Shown in pieces: positions 21,621 to 30,748 of a DNA stretch of 35,531 bases (position 1 is the first letter of the stretch; each line of letters begins with the position of its first letter). A model generated the notes under the pieces. The model was given only the letters and a program-made list of their open reading frames with translations. It did not search any database and was not told the DNA's origin. The position numbers were made by a program, and so were the translations under genes. The stretch comes from CAZKFG01 sp964551985 (GTDB taxonomy: Bacteria > Bacillota > Negativicutes > Acidaminococcales > JAISLQ01). Location of the stretch: positions 1 to 35,531 of the forward strand of contig CAZKFG010000016.1 in the NCBI GenBank assembly GCA_964551985.1, written 5' to 3'.

Positions 21621-22814
21621 ATGGCAGTAGTTAGAGATTCAGGTCCTAGTGCTAATCAGTCTTATTCGTTTGATGCTTGGGGAAATGACGAGGATATTTC
21701 TCCTATCATAACGGATATTACTCCGGACAAGACACCGTTTTTGTCTTCTTTGGCAGAAGACGAAGATGCGGTGGAGACTAGTTTTAGTTGGTCAACAGAG
21801 GCGCTCAATCCGCCACAAATGAACGCTCATTTGGAAAAAGAGGATTATGTTTCCAAAGAGGTTGGTTCTGTTCGTTCGATGGATAATGTTGTACAGATTT
21901 TTAGAAATACTGGTTTTGTAACAGATATTCAAAGAAAGACTAAAAAGGTTTATAATGGCAGCGGTGATGAGTTTGAAAGACAGCTTACAAAGGCATTTAT
22001 AGAACATGCTCGTGATATGGAGTATGCTTTTGTCAATGGCGATGTTAAAAGAGCCGGAACGAAAACAGCACCTGCTTTGACAGGTGGTATTCCGTTTTTT
22101 TTGTCTACTACTCGTCAGGATTGTTCTGTTAATACTACAAGCGGTTTGGTTACGACAAGTGCAGCGCCGCATAATTTATCTACAGGCGATTTTGTGTATT
22201 TTACAGCAGATACAATGCCAGCAGGGCTCACTAAAAACAAGTTGTATTATGTAAGACTTGATACGACTAATGCTGCAACAGCATTTTTGATTTTTAAAAC
22301 GATGAAAGGTGCTATTGAAAATATTGCGGCAGATAAGGTTATGCCTACAAGTGCCGGGACAAATTTGAAAATTGAAAAGAATAATGTAACTGATCTTGCA
22401 AGTAGTGATTATACTATAGCTGATATTAATAAGGTTATGGAGATGTGTTATTACAGAGGGGGCAATCCTTCTACTTTGTGGATGAACCCATCTAATAAAA
22501 GTCGTTTTTCTGATTTGGTTACAGGTCTTGCTTCAACCCAGCGCAAAGCCGGAGAGAAAAAGGGTAATACGGTTGCTACTATGCTCGAGACTGATTATGG
22601 TATGGTTACAGCGCGTCCGCATTTGTGGTATCCAAAAAACAGAATAGATGCTATAGACGATCAGTATGTTGAGAAAAAATGGTTTGAACGTAGTAAAAAG
22701 GTCGATGGACTGGCTAAAAAAGGTAACTATTCTGAGTTTGTTATCGAAGGTTCTATTGGGCTTAAGTTTGTCCAACCGTTGTCTTGTGGTTCTATTGTAG
22801 GTATTAAAGATTAA
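21621..22814 (+). CDS. Major capsid protein (SU10-type, DUF5309-like)
   Basis: A 397-aa HK97-fold capsid protein of the SU10/DUF5309 type: N-terminal DISPIITDITPDKTPFLSSL, FVTDIQRKTKKVYN, FERQLTKAFIEHARDMEYAF and the C-terminal LKFVQPLSCG are family features as I recall them. Residues about 168-252 look like an inserted beta domain (NLSTGDFVYFTADTMPAGLT, KLYYVRLD) that could project from the shell. AAGAGGTGAT gives a strong ribosome site. Hairpins on both sides may set its high expression. Confidence 0.9.
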   Translation: MAVVRDSGPSANQSYSFDAWGNDEDISPIITDITPDKTPFLSSLAEDEDAVETSFSWSTEALNPPQMNAHLEKEDYVSKEVGSVRSMDNVVQIFRNTGFVTDIQRKTKKVYNGSGDEFERQLTKAFIEHARDMEYAFVNGDVKRAGTKTAPALTGGIPFFLSTTRQDCSVNTTSGLVTTSAAPHNLSTGDFVYFTADTMPAGLTKNKLYYVRLDTTNAATAFLIFKTMKGAIENIAADKVMPTSAGTNLKIEKNNVTDLASSDYTIADINKVMEMCYYRGGNPSTLWMNPSNKSRFSDLVTGLASTQRKAGEKKGNTVATMLETDYGMVTARPHLWYPKNRIDAIDDQYVEKKWFERSKKVDGLAKKGNYSEFVIEGSIGLKFVQPLSCGSIVGIKD

Positions 22815-22822
22815 TTTAAAAA

Positions 22823-22862
22823 AGGCACACTACTTTAAAAGGTAAGTGTGCCTATTCTTTTT
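22823..22862 (+). terminator. Intrinsic terminator after the capsid gene
   Basis: AGGCACACT (22823-22831) pairs perfectly with AGTGTGCCT (22845-22853), followed by ATTCTTTTT. It should reduce expression of the connector and tail genes relative to capsid. Confidence 0.75.
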
Positions 22863-22878
22863 AATGAGGAGTTTTTGT

Positions 22879-23196
22879 ATGAGTATAAAGCGCCAAGAGT
22901 TAACTTCGTTAGGTGATGACAAGGGGACGGTTCACTTGAGAACTACTGTCTCATTGGATGAGGCAATAGATGAAACTATAAAAACGAGTGAATATGGCAA
23001 TAGGATTGGTTCGGGCAGTGATGAAGTGGTAGTTGCGGCACAAATACCAGATGAGTTATTTACTTATGATCCGCTACTTAAAAAAGCGCTTATTGCCCGC
23101 AAAAATGGTGATATTGCTGAATATACTCATTATATACGCAGTTTTTTGAAAATAAATCCGCAGTTTGTACCGCTAAAAAGTAGAAAGTATTTTTGA
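22879..23196 (+). CDS. Small hypothetical virion-region protein
   Basis: A 105-aa protein, ATG at 22879 with GAGGAG upstream (the longer frame would run into the terminator). It is mixed alpha/beta with VVVAAQIPDELFTYDPLLKK in the middle and a helical end. Position after the capsid suggests a head-tail joining or head-stabilising role; the family is not recognised. Confidence 0.65.
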   Translation: MSIKRQELTSLGDDKGTVHLRTTVSLDEAIDETIKTSEYGNRIGSGSDEVVVAAQIPDELFTYDPLLKKALIARKNGDIAEYTHYIRSFLKINPQFVPLKSRKYF

Positions 23197-23208
23197 GGTG
23201 GTGATTTT

Positions 23209-23844
23209 TTGATATTGCTCAAAGAGATTGTAAAGATGGTACGCAAAAAAGAAAATGATAATAATGAAATTAGGTTTTCTGATTATGATATTTTGCATGC
23301 AGTTAATGACTGCATTCGTTATTTAAATCAGCATTTGTCTTTAACAAAGGCAGATTTTTTGGAGAGAATAAAAAAGTATAGGCAAGATGAGATTAACGCT
23401 CAAATTTTTGAAGATAATAGTAATTTAGAGGAGGGAAAAGCACCTAAAGATTATGTTGATTTTGCAATTAGTGGGGTGGATTTGCCGAGTGATTTTTTAA
23501 CTTTAGTAAGGGTTACAAGGGCAAAAGACGGGTATAGTTTGTCGCCTATTCCGGCGATTGAGAATATTAGTTTTGGTTGTTATAAGGTGTTTGGTAATAA
23601 GATTTATTGTGAGAGTGATTTTGATTTGCTCTACACTGGTTTGTTGCCAAAGGTTTTTGATATAGAAAATGATTTTTTAGATATTCCGAATATTTTTACG
23701 GATATTGTTGTCAAACTTACGTGTATGATTTTGAAAAATGAGAACACGGATATTTTGATGCAAGAGTTTAATGATTTGACAAATAGTATTATTCCTAAAA
23801 GAAGATACAGCAATGTTAAAATGCGTATGCCTTTTATTGTGTAA
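23209..23844 (+). CDS. Head-tail connector/adaptor-like protein
   Basis: A 211-aa protein starting at TTG 23209 after GAGGTGGTGA. DILHAVNDCIRYLNQHLS is the kind of N-terminal helix seen in P22 gp4- and T7 gp11-like adaptors, followed by a beta region (LPSDFLTLVRV) and a last helical part. It probably joins portal to the short tail. The assignment rests on position and general pattern. Confidence 0.6.
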   Translation: MILLKEIVKMVRKKENDNNEIRFSDYDILHAVNDCIRYLNQHLSLTKADFLERIKKYRQDEINAQIFEDNSNLEEGKAPKDYVDFAISGVDLPSDFLTLVRVTRAKDGYSLSPIPAIENISFGCYKVFGNKIYCESDFDLLYTGLLPKVFDIENDFLDIPNIFTDIVVKLTCMILKNENTDILMQEFNDLTNSIIPKRRYSNVKMRMPFIV

Positions 23845-23869
23845 GATTAAAATAAGGAGCGAGCGGACA

Positions 23870-24346
23870 ATGGCAAAGATGTTGGTAGAGCGTGCTATAA
23901 TGCGCATTAAAAGTGCTGGTCACGATATTTCTGATGAGTATTCTAGTGATAGGTGTATTGAATTTTTAAATAATTCTATGCAGCAGGTTAGTTCTCTTTT
24001 GATTGCGGCAAATTATCCAAATTTAGTGCATGAGATAACCGTTAGAAATGGCGATCAAGTTCCGCCTAATTTTATGAAGGCTGCAGGGACCTATCCTATA
24101 AAAATGACAGACGGTATTGCTATAATTGTTGATGATGATTATCCGTCTGTGCGCTTTAGGTATTTTGCGACACCGAAAAATATTGAACAGAAAACAGATT
24201 TTTTGCCTTTTGATAATGATGCGATAAATGAGGTTGTTGTTCGTGGTTCTATTTTGCTTGCACTCAATGAAAATGAGTATGATTTAAGTCAAGATAAGGT
24301 GTTGTTTGATACTTTGCAACAGTCGATTGCCAGCGCTATGGGGTAG
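23870..24346 (+). CDS. Second tail adaptor-like protein
   Basis: A 158-aa protein with an ATG at 23870 and AAGGAGCGAGC before it. It has the same layout as the gene before it: helix (CIEFLNNSMQQVSSLLIAAN), then strands (VHEITVR, VRFRYFATP), then helices (VVVRGSILLALNENE). The two may be distant paralogues that form successive connector rings. Family uncertain. Confidence 0.6.
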   Translation: MAKMLVERAIMRIKSAGHDISDEYSSDRCIEFLNNSMQQVSSLLIAANYPNLVHEITVRNGDQVPPNFMKAAGTYPIKMTDGIAIIVDDDYPSVRFRYFATPKNIEQKTDFLPFDNDAINEVVVRGSILLALNENEYDLSQDKVLFDTLQQSIASAMG

Positions 24347-24385
24347 TCCTGTTATTAAGTGGATTAATTGAAGGTTGGTGGTAAA

Positions 24386-26191
24386 ATGGCTGATGAAAAT
24401 TTAGAAAAACAGATGATTAAAGCGCCTGTTTTGCCAAACGTCGTTCAAGGCGATGGCAGGTATGTTATGGCACTTCTAAAAGATTTTTTGCAAAGCGCTA
24501 CTAATCAGATAAATTTATCAAATGGTTTTTCGGCTGAAGATATAGCACCTGGTGAAGCAGGTGATTATCCAACGCCAGCTAATTTTACACTTAGCTTTAA
24601 TAGATTAGGTGGGCTTTTGGTTTGGGATCATATTAAAGATGTAACTTTTCTTTTGTATTATGAATTAAGGACTAATGCAAATATTGGTAATGCAAATGGG
24701 CTTTTGGATAGAACGGTTGATAATAGTAGTTACAAGATGAGTGCATATTATAGTGATACTTTATATTTGTATGCTGTAAGTAAAGAAAATAAGCACTCTA
24801 ATCCTAGTATTTTGAATTATACAAAGCCTCGACCTGAAGCACCGCGTGATATTTCTTTGACGAAAAATAATGAAGGTACTTTGATTACTTTTTTAGAAAT
24901 ACCACTTAATTGTATTGGGGCAAATATTTATATTAATGATGTGAAATATCAGACTGTTGATAATATTTTTTTGTTTCAGCCGGATTATAAGCAGTATATT
25001 ATAAAAAGAGTCGAGATTGCTTATTATGATAATTTTGGTGAGGGTGAGCGGGCGGTAATTAATTGTATTATTCCCGATGTGAAAAGTTTTTATGTGGAGA
25101 AAAACGGCGCTAATCTGGATTTTTATTGGGAGCCTATTGATGTTTATTCTGTAAGGTATGTTGTAAAGGTAGCTCAAGAAGCTTCTTGGGATATGGGTAT
25201 AGAAGTTTTTACAACTAAGATAAATAGGCATAGGTATATTTATCCTAATGAGGGTAGTTTTTATTTTTTGATTAAGGCGGTAGATGAGCATAATAATTAC
25301 TCTGTAAATGCCGCTTGGTATAATATTGTCGCAAATAAAGAGATAGATAAAAATGTTATTTTAAGTTTTAAAGAGATTGATAGAGGTTATAGTGGAAATA
25401 AGATTAATTTGTATTATGATGTTCTCTCTTCTGGGCTTAAGCTGGAAAAAGGAGTTTTTTCCGGTGAGTATTTGTTTGATATTGAATTAGATAAGCGTTA
25501 TCGAGCGAGAAACTGGACTGAGTTTAAAGTTGTAGGGATAACCAACACTTCTATGAAGTGGGTTGATATGGACTTTACTATTGATAGCGATTTGGCAAAG
25601 AGGGTGCGCGTGGGTGGCGGTATTGCTTCTAACATTGATAATGTTGTTGTGAAAAAAGAGATTTCAAGGTATGTTGGCGATATAGATTCTAGTAGTGTGT
25701 TTGCGGCAGAACTTAATAGTTCGCTAGATGTTTTAGGTGGCTCTATCTTAGAGAGTGTAAAGACTGATGATTATAGAATGTCTAAGTGGAATAATGGGCT
25801 TTTTTTATCTGATACGAGTAGATTGGCTTTTGCTTTTGAAAATCCAATATACGAAAAATTTAGTTTGCTGTTTTGGCTTAAAAATACTGAAATGCTGGCA
25901 AATACAATATTGTTTACTCTGCGAAAAACTAATGCAGAGTATTTTTTATGCCTTGGTTACAGCGTTTTTAAAAAGAGCTTTTATTTAGTAGATAGTTATG
26001 ATAAAAAGATAGATTTAAAGCTTGATGCCAGCAAAAGAAACTGGCTGATGTTTGGCATTTGTCAATCTGTACATATGAGGCAATTATTTATTTATTCACT
26101 AAATGATAATAAGGTTTTGTCTAATAAGGCGGATTTTGTGCCGGTAGGTGAATTTGATAGTATTTATTGTTATCCAAAGATTAACTTTTAA
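24386..26191 (+). CDS. Large virion protein with FN3-like and LamG-like regions
   Basis: A 601-aa beta-rich protein. The N-terminal helix (RYVMALLKDFLQSATNQINL) is followed by sandwich domains resembling fibronectin type III (about 60-330; PRPEAPRDISLTKNNEGTLI, DFYWEPID). The C-terminus (about 440-601) looks like a LamG/concanavalin fold (FSLLFWLKN, TLRKTNAEYFLCLGYS). It could be a baseplate or receptor-binding protein. The ATG at 24386 follows TTGGTGG. Confidence 0.65.
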   Translation: MADENLEKQMIKAPVLPNVVQGDGRYVMALLKDFLQSATNQINLSNGFSAEDIAPGEAGDYPTPANFTLSFNRLGGLLVWDHIKDVTFLLYYELRTNANIGNANGLLDRTVDNSSYKMSAYYSDTLYLYAVSKENKHSNPSILNYTKPRPEAPRDISLTKNNEGTLITFLEIPLNCIGANIYINDVKYQTVDNIFLFQPDYKQYIIKRVEIAYYDNFGEGERAVINCIIPDVKSFYVEKNGANLDFYWEPIDVYSVRYVVKVAQEASWDMGIEVFTTKINRHRYIYPNEGSFYFLIKAVDEHNNYSVNAAWYNIVANKEIDKNVILSFKEIDRGYSGNKINLYYDVLSSGLKLEKGVFSGEYLFDIELDKRYRARNWTEFKVVGITNTSMKWVDMDFTIDSDLAKRVRVGGGIASNIDNVVVKKEISRYVGDIDSSSVFAAELNSSLDVLGGSILESVKTDDYRMSKWNNGLFLSDTSRLAFAFENPIYEKFSLLFWLKNTEMLANTILFTLRKTNAEYFLCLGYSVFKKSFYLVDSYDKKIDLKLDASKRNWLMFGICQSVHMRQLFIYSLNDNKVLSNKADFVPVGEFDSIYCYPKINF

Positions 26192-26218
26192 AATAAATTT
26201 ATAGGGGCGTGATTATTT

Positions 26219-26677
26219 ATGAGTAAAAATGGTAGTAATGAAACATTGCGTTTAAAGGGAAGCTTTTTTGCGACTTTAAAAAAAGCAAATGGTGATGTTG
26301 AAGTTAGGCGAAAGGATAATTTGATTTTGAATGTGGGTTTTGATTTTATTGCTAATGCTATAGGAGCAGTGGCAAATAGACCTTCTGCAATGGGTTTTAC
26401 TGCACTTGGAACAAGTTCTACAGCAGTTTTAGCAACTCAAGTTGGTTTAGGTAGTGAACTTGCGAGAAAAGCGGCAGGGTATTCTCATGCCGCAGGGACA
26501 AAGATTTTGACTTTTACGACTACTTTTAACGCAGGAGAAGGGACAGGGGCTATAACAGAAGCCGGTATTTGTAATGCTCCTACAGGTGGAATATTTATCG
26601 ATAGGGTAATTTTTGATGTGATAAATAAGGCGCAAGATGATATTTTAACAACAAATTTTCAATTCACTTTGTCATAA
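26219..26677 (+). CDS. Tail-associated virion protein
   Basis: A 152-aa protein: N-terminal beta (LRLKGSFFATLKKANGDVEV), a small-residue-rich middle, and a C-terminal GEGTGAITEAGICNAPTGG motif often seen in phage tail fibre or baseplate proteins. AGGGGCGTGA gives the ribosome site. It lies between the large beta-rich protein and the helical fibre gene. Confidence 0.6.
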   Translation: MSKNGSNETLRLKGSFFATLKKANGDVEVRRKDNLILNVGFDFIANAIGAVANRPSAMGFTALGTSSTAVLATQVGLGSELARKAAGYSHAAGTKILTFTTTFNAGEGTGAITEAGICNAPTGGIFIDRVIFDVINKAQDDILTTNFQFTLS

Positions 26678-26698
26678 AAGCTTAGGTTAGGTGATATT

Positions 26699-27922
26699 AT
26701 GCCAGTGCAAAATGATGTGGCTTTGAGTATAACGGTTGCTTTTTATAAAGTAGATGATTGCACTTTTACGCTAGATGACGATAGAGCTAAAAAACCAATA
26801 AAGTATTTTGGCAAAGTGCATTTTGCAATTAAACCACAGGAAACAATGCTTGTACAGAGGGTTTTAAGTAGAGATGTTAATCTTAAAATAAAAGTAGAGT
26901 CATTTGGTTTTAGCGATAGATTTGTTAAAGATGCTACTTTTGTCAAAAAGATAAAAGAGAGTTTTAATATTGCAGATTATTTTCATAGTAATAGAGTGTT
27001 TTTGCTGAAAATATTGGAAAGTATCGGTTTTACTAGAATTTTGTGTAAAAATTTTCAAAAGGCAAAAATGCAAGAGCAGGTTACTTTTTTTGATGGTTTG
27101 ATAAAAGAGACTGTTGTTAATAGAAATTATTTTATTAAGTTTGTTGATGTTTTAAGTAGAGATGTTGTTGCAAAAAGGCTATTTTTGGAAATTATTGATG
27201 CTAAAGATAGTTTGATAAATAAAATGCTGCTAGATAGGCTTGAGGTTTTTGCTGTGAGTGATAATTTGGCAAAAGAGATAGTTGCATTGAAAAGTCAAAC
27301 AATAATGCTAGAAGAGAAATTGAGGCGTGATACAAGCTTTTTCAGGTTGCTGGCAGAGAGGATAAACGCTAGCAGTATTTTTGCTAAAGAGCTGAAGATA
27401 AATAAAAATGAAGCAATCTTAGTTTTGGATGCACTTTTGCAGCATTGTAATGCCATTATTAGTAATTTGAGTATTAAAAATGCGGATATGGACCTAGACA
27501 AATTTTTAAAAGAAACGTTAAAGCCGCCGTTGTATGAGCCATTTGTCGAGTTTAATGTCGGCGATTATGAGTATCAAAAGGCTTTGGTGAGGTTTGTTTT
27601 AGAAAGTCGTGCGACTAATGCCGAGCCTTTGTTGTACGCTATTGCAACGCATGTTGATATTGATGATGTTGATGATAGAGGCACTGTCAACATTACGGAT
27701 GTGAGCGATGTAACAAAGGTTTATTTTAATAAGTTTTACTATCATCCGCCGGAGGTGCAAGTTACCTTGAGAGGTTCTAGTACTGCAGCAAATGCTGTTG
27801 TGCCGGTACTACTTAGTACGGATAAAACAAATGATAGAGGGCGGTATTTTGAAGTAGAAATTAGAGACGGCGGTAATGAGAGAGTGTGCGGCATTGTCTC
27901 TTGGGTCGCAAAAGGTTATTAA
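26699..27922 (+). CDS. Fibre-like protein with helical repeats and beta tip
   Basis: A 407-aa protein. Residues about 60-280 form degenerate repeats of about 20 residues with alternating phenylalanine, charged and hydrophobic positions (SDNLAKEIVALKSQ, SSIFAKELKINK), suggesting a long coiled shaft. The last 100 residues are beta (YFNKFYYHPPEVQVTLRGSS, RYFEVEIRDGG), like H-type lectin or fibre-tip domains. Probably a tail fibre; the exact partner is unknown. Confidence 0.6.
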   Translation: MPVQNDVALSITVAFYKVDDCTFTLDDDRAKKPIKYFGKVHFAIKPQETMLVQRVLSRDVNLKIKVESFGFSDRFVKDATFVKKIKESFNIADYFHSNRVFLLKILESIGFTRILCKNFQKAKMQEQVTFFDGLIKETVVNRNYFIKFVDVLSRDVVAKRLFLEIIDAKDSLINKMLLDRLEVFAVSDNLAKEIVALKSQTIMLEEKLRRDTSFFRLLAERINASSIFAKELKINKNEAILVLDALLQHCNAIISNLSIKNADMDLDKFLKETLKPPLYEPFVEFNVGDYEYQKALVRFVLESRATNAEPLLYAIATHVDIDDVDDRGTVNITDVSDVTKVYFNKFYYHPPEVQVTLRGSSTAANAVVPVLLSTDKTNDRGRYFEVEIRDGGNERVCGIVSWVAKGY

Positions 27923-27947
27923 ATTAGTAGTAGGTAGGTGATGAAAA

Positions 27948-29075
27948 ATGGCTCAGATTTATTATCCACTGGACAGACAAGATGATGTATGTGATATGGT
28001 TCCTAAAATGTATGAAAGTTTAGAAGCGGTAGCGAGTAATTTTAGCGGGGCGAGTTTTCCAACGAACAATCTATTTGTCGGAATGACTTGTTATAGAACT
28101 GATTTACAAAAAACATATAGGTATAATGGTACGGACTGGCTTGTTGATGTGCCAGAGATAGCGACAAGTGTAGAGGCTTTGGCAGGTACTAACGACAGCA
28201 AGATGATGACGCCCAAAAAAGTTAAAGAGGTTGTTGAAGATAATAAGCTACTTCTTGCTACAACAGAGGAAGCGATAGACGGTGAAAATGATACAAAGGT
28301 CATGACGCCGAAAAAGGTTAAAGAGGTTGTTGAAGCGAATAAGCTACTTCTTGCTACAGCACAAGAGGCTGTTTTAGGTGTTAATGAAACTAAAGTTATT
28401 ACGCCGCATACTCTAAGTGCTGTCAAACAAGAGATAATCAGTGCAAGCGAAACAAAGTATGAAGAAATTGCAGAAGATTTAGAGGGTAAAGCAAATACAA
28501 CAGACTTAGAAAATAAAGCAAATCGTGATTTATCCAATGTAGATGTTGTTTTTGGCATAAACTCTCAAATATTTTCCGCTGCCGGCACACACAATTTTAC
28601 AGTGCCTAAAGGGGTGAAAAGTCTTCGCGTTACATGTATAGGTGGAGCTGGAGGTGGCGGTGGTGGTGCAGATTTCATGTATGGTGGCAATGGAGCTTGC
28701 GGTTATTACAATCAAAAAGTACTTAGTGTTATATCTAACAATGCTTACACGATTACTGTAGGTGCTGGCGCTGGTGGAGGTGCTGGAAATTTATGGAATG
28801 GGAGTAGCTATGGCGCAACTGGCGGAACAGGCGGTATTAGTAGTTTTGGTAATTTATTATCTGCTTCTGGTGGCGGTGGCGGTGGCGGTGGTTATAATCA
28901 CTATGCAGACTCTGAAACTGGACTTGGTGGAGTAGCATATAATGGTGGTTCAGCAATAGCCACTTTTGGTGGTAGATATGGGTTGTTTCAAGAGTATAGT
29001 ATTGGCGGCGTGGGTGGTTATGGAAGCGGTTATGGCACAGCAGGCACAGCGGGTGCTGTTGTCATAGAATGGTAG
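27948..29075 (+). CDS. Tail fibre/adhesin with glycine-rich tip, copy 1
   Basis: A 375-aa protein. N-terminal attachment region MAQIYYPLDRQDD to about 75, then three copies of a short repeat (ATxEEAIDGENDTKVMTPKK type, about 80-155), a short helical linker (KYEEIAEDLEGKANTTDLEN), a beta segment (TFTVPKGVKSLRV-like) and a Gly-rich tip (230-375) resembling polyglycine-type phage adhesins. The C-terminus is TAGTAGAVVIEW. It is duplicated by the next gene. Confidence 0.8.
   Translation: MAQIYYPLDRQDDVCDMVPKMYESLEAVASNFSGASFPTNNLFVGMTCYRTDLQKTYRYNGTDWLVDVPEIATSVEALAGTNDSKMMTPKKVKEVVEDNKLLLATTEEAIDGENDTKVMTPKKVKEVVEANKLLLATAQEAVLGVNETKVITPHTLSAVKQEIISASETKYEEIAEDLEGKANTTDLENKANRDLSNVDVVFGINSQIFSAAGTHNFTVPKGVKSLRVTCIGGAGGGGGGADFMYGGNGACGYYNQKVLSVISNNAYTITVGAGAGGGAGNLWNGSSYGATGGTGGISSFGNLLSASGGGGGGGGYNHYADSETGLGGVAYNGGSAIATFGGRYGLFQEYSIGGVGGYGSGYGTAGTAGAVVIEW
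28425..28582 (+). repeat. 158-bp exact repeat in the tandem fibre genes, copy 1
   Basis: Identical by eye to 29565-29722, offset 1140 bp, and in the same reading frame. It lies upstream of the divergent Gly-rich tips. Confidence 0.9.
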
Positions 29076-29087
29076 GTGGATAAACTA

Positions 29088-30188
29088 ATGGCACAAAATT
29101 ATTATCCACTGGATTTAGAGGAAACTATAAGTGATGCTTTCCCTAAACTGCATGACAATTTAGAAGCAATAGCAAATAACTTTAGCGGAACTAGTTTTCC
29201 GACAAATAATTTATTTGTTGGAATGGTTTGCTATAGGACGGACTTAGGCAAGACATACAGATATACAAATAGCGGCTGGCTTGTTGATGTGCCAGATATA
29301 GCGACAAGTGTAGAGGCTTTGGCAGGCACTAACGATACAAAGATGATGACACCCAAAAAAGTCAAAGCGGTTATAGAAGATAAAAAAATCTTGATTGCTA
29401 CAACAGATGAAGCAATAGACGGTGTAAATGATGCAAAGGCTATGACTCCTAAAAAAGTTAAACAGGTTATAGAAGCGAATAAGCTACTTCTTGCTACAGC
29501 GCAAGAGGCGGTTTTGGGTGTTAATAATACAAAGGTTATTACGCCGCATACTCTAAGTGCTGTAAAACAAGAGATAATCAGTGCAAGCGAAACAAAGTAT
29601 GAAGAAATTGCAGAAGATTTAGAGGGTAAAGCAAATACAACAGACTTAGAAAATAAAGCAAATCGTGATTTATCCAATGTAGATGTTGTTTTTGGCATAA
29701 ACTCTCAAATATTTTCCGCTGCTGGTACACACAATTTTACAGTGCCTAAAGGTGTAGAAAAGATAAGAGTTACTTGCATTGGCGGGGCTGGTGGAGCTGG
29801 TGGTGGCATGGGCAGTGTTTTGGGTAATTTGTATGGTGGAAATGGAGCTTGTGGCTATTACAATCAAAAAATACTTAGTGTTATATCTAACAATGCTTAC
29901 ACGATTACTGTAGGCGCTGGTGGCGCTGGTGGCAAGAGTGGTAGCACATTTCCATTCGGTACTGCAGGTACAGCAGGTACAGCTGGTGGGGCGAGTAGTT
30001 TCTCTAATTTGTTATCAGCTTCGGGTGGAGGAGGTGGTGGTGCGAGTAGCAAGAGTGGTAGTGGTTCTTCAGCATCATCAACTCTTGGGGGTAGATATGG
30101 ATTGTTTCAAGATTATAGCATTGGTGGTGCAGGTACTGCCGGTGCTGGCACAGCAGGCACAGCAGGTGCTGTAATAATAGAATGGTAG
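29088..30188 (+). CDS. Tail fibre/adhesin with glycine-rich tip, copy 2
   Basis: A 366-aa paralogue of the preceding gene with the same order of parts. The N-terminal third is diverged, the linker is identical, and the Gly-rich tip differs in length and sequence (SGSTFPFGTAGTAGTAGG, GGGASSKSGSGSSASS). It ends TAGAVIIEW. ATG 29088 has TAGGTGG upstream; a GTG at 29076 is less likely. Two fibres may give two receptor specificities, or form a reserve. Confidence 0.8.
   Translation: MAQNYYPLDLEETISDAFPKLHDNLEAIANNFSGTSFPTNNLFVGMVCYRTDLGKTYRYTNSGWLVDVPDIATSVEALAGTNDTKMMTPKKVKAVIEDKKILIATTDEAIDGVNDAKAMTPKKVKQVIEANKLLLATAQEAVLGVNNTKVITPHTLSAVKQEIISASETKYEEIAEDLEGKANTTDLENKANRDLSNVDVVFGINSQIFSAAGTHNFTVPKGVEKIRVTCIGGAGGAGGGMGSVLGNLYGGNGACGYYNQKILSVISNNAYTITVGAGGAGGKSGSTFPFGTAGTAGTAGGASSFSNLLSASGGGGGGASSKSGSGSSASSTLGGRYGLFQDYSIGGAGTAGAGTAGTAGAVIIEW
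29565..29722 (+). repeat. 158-bp exact repeat in the tandem fibre genes, copy 2
   Basis: Matches 28425-28582. Recombination between the copies would delete 1140 bp and fuse fibre 1's stalk to fibre 2's tip in frame. Confidence 0.9.
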
Positions 30189-30195
30189 GTGGATT

Positions 30196-30735
30196 ATGAA
30201 CAAATACGCTCAAATTTTAAATGATAAAGTACACTGGATTTTTCAAGACGAAATGACACTGCAAGAATTGTATTTAAACAAATTTAACTCTGAACAAATA
30301 AAATTAATAAATATAACGGACAACCTTTTACCGATAGTTGAAGGTTGGAGCTATGTTGATGGTGGGTTTGTAAATCCAAACCCACCCAAAACGTTAGATG
30401 AGTTAAAAATTGAAAAAATAGAACAATTCAAAAAGTTGCGGGATGCTAAAGAAGTGGATTTAATTGTCTATAAAGATAAAATGCTAGATTTTGATGACAA
30501 GGCACGTGAACGTATGCGCATAGCTAAAGAAGCACTTGTTGACAATAATCTTTCAAGTCAATTGTGGACTTGTGCGGATAACAGTCAAATGGAGCTTAGC
30601 GTACAAGACTTTAAAAATATCAATACACAAGCTGCTTTAAGGTCTAGTCAATTGCATGTTAAATATAACGAATTAAAAGTGCAAGTACAAGAAGTTGCAA
30701 CAAAAGAAGAACTGGAGCAAATCACATGGGAATAG
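30196..30735 (+). CDS. DUF4376-like, probable fibre-assembly protein
   Basis: A 179-aa protein. The N-terminus (YAQILNDKVHWIFQDE) and a conserved N-P-N-P-P segment are typical of small proteins next to fibres. A helical DUF4376-like domain follows (about 70-175; LRDAKEVDLIVYKDKMLDFD). It begins 7 bp after the second fibre, so a chaperone or tip-cap role is likely. Confidence 0.7.
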   Translation: MNKYAQILNDKVHWIFQDEMTLQELYLNKFNSEQIKLINITDNLLPIVEGWSYVDGGFVNPNPPKTLDELKIEKIEQFKKLRDAKEVDLIVYKDKMLDFDDKARERMRIAKEALVDNNLSSQLWTCADNSQMELSVQDFKNINTQAALRSSQLHVKYNELKVQVQEVATKEELEQITWE

Positions 30736-30748
30736 AGGTTTTTTAATA

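Noticed and set aside
24893..25291. 132-codon minus-strand open frame
   Set aside because: It is opposite a well-supported virion gene and reflects its T/G-rich codons.
28091..29698. Two 155-codon minus-strand frames (28091-28558 and 29231-29698) with near-identical products
   Set aside because: They are mirror images of the duplicated fibre repeats; similarity comes from the plus-strand duplication.
27948..30188. Diversity-generating retroelement or invertase-driven fibre switching
   Set aside because: No reverse transcriptase, template repeat or DNA invertase is visible, and the repeats are direct, not inverted.
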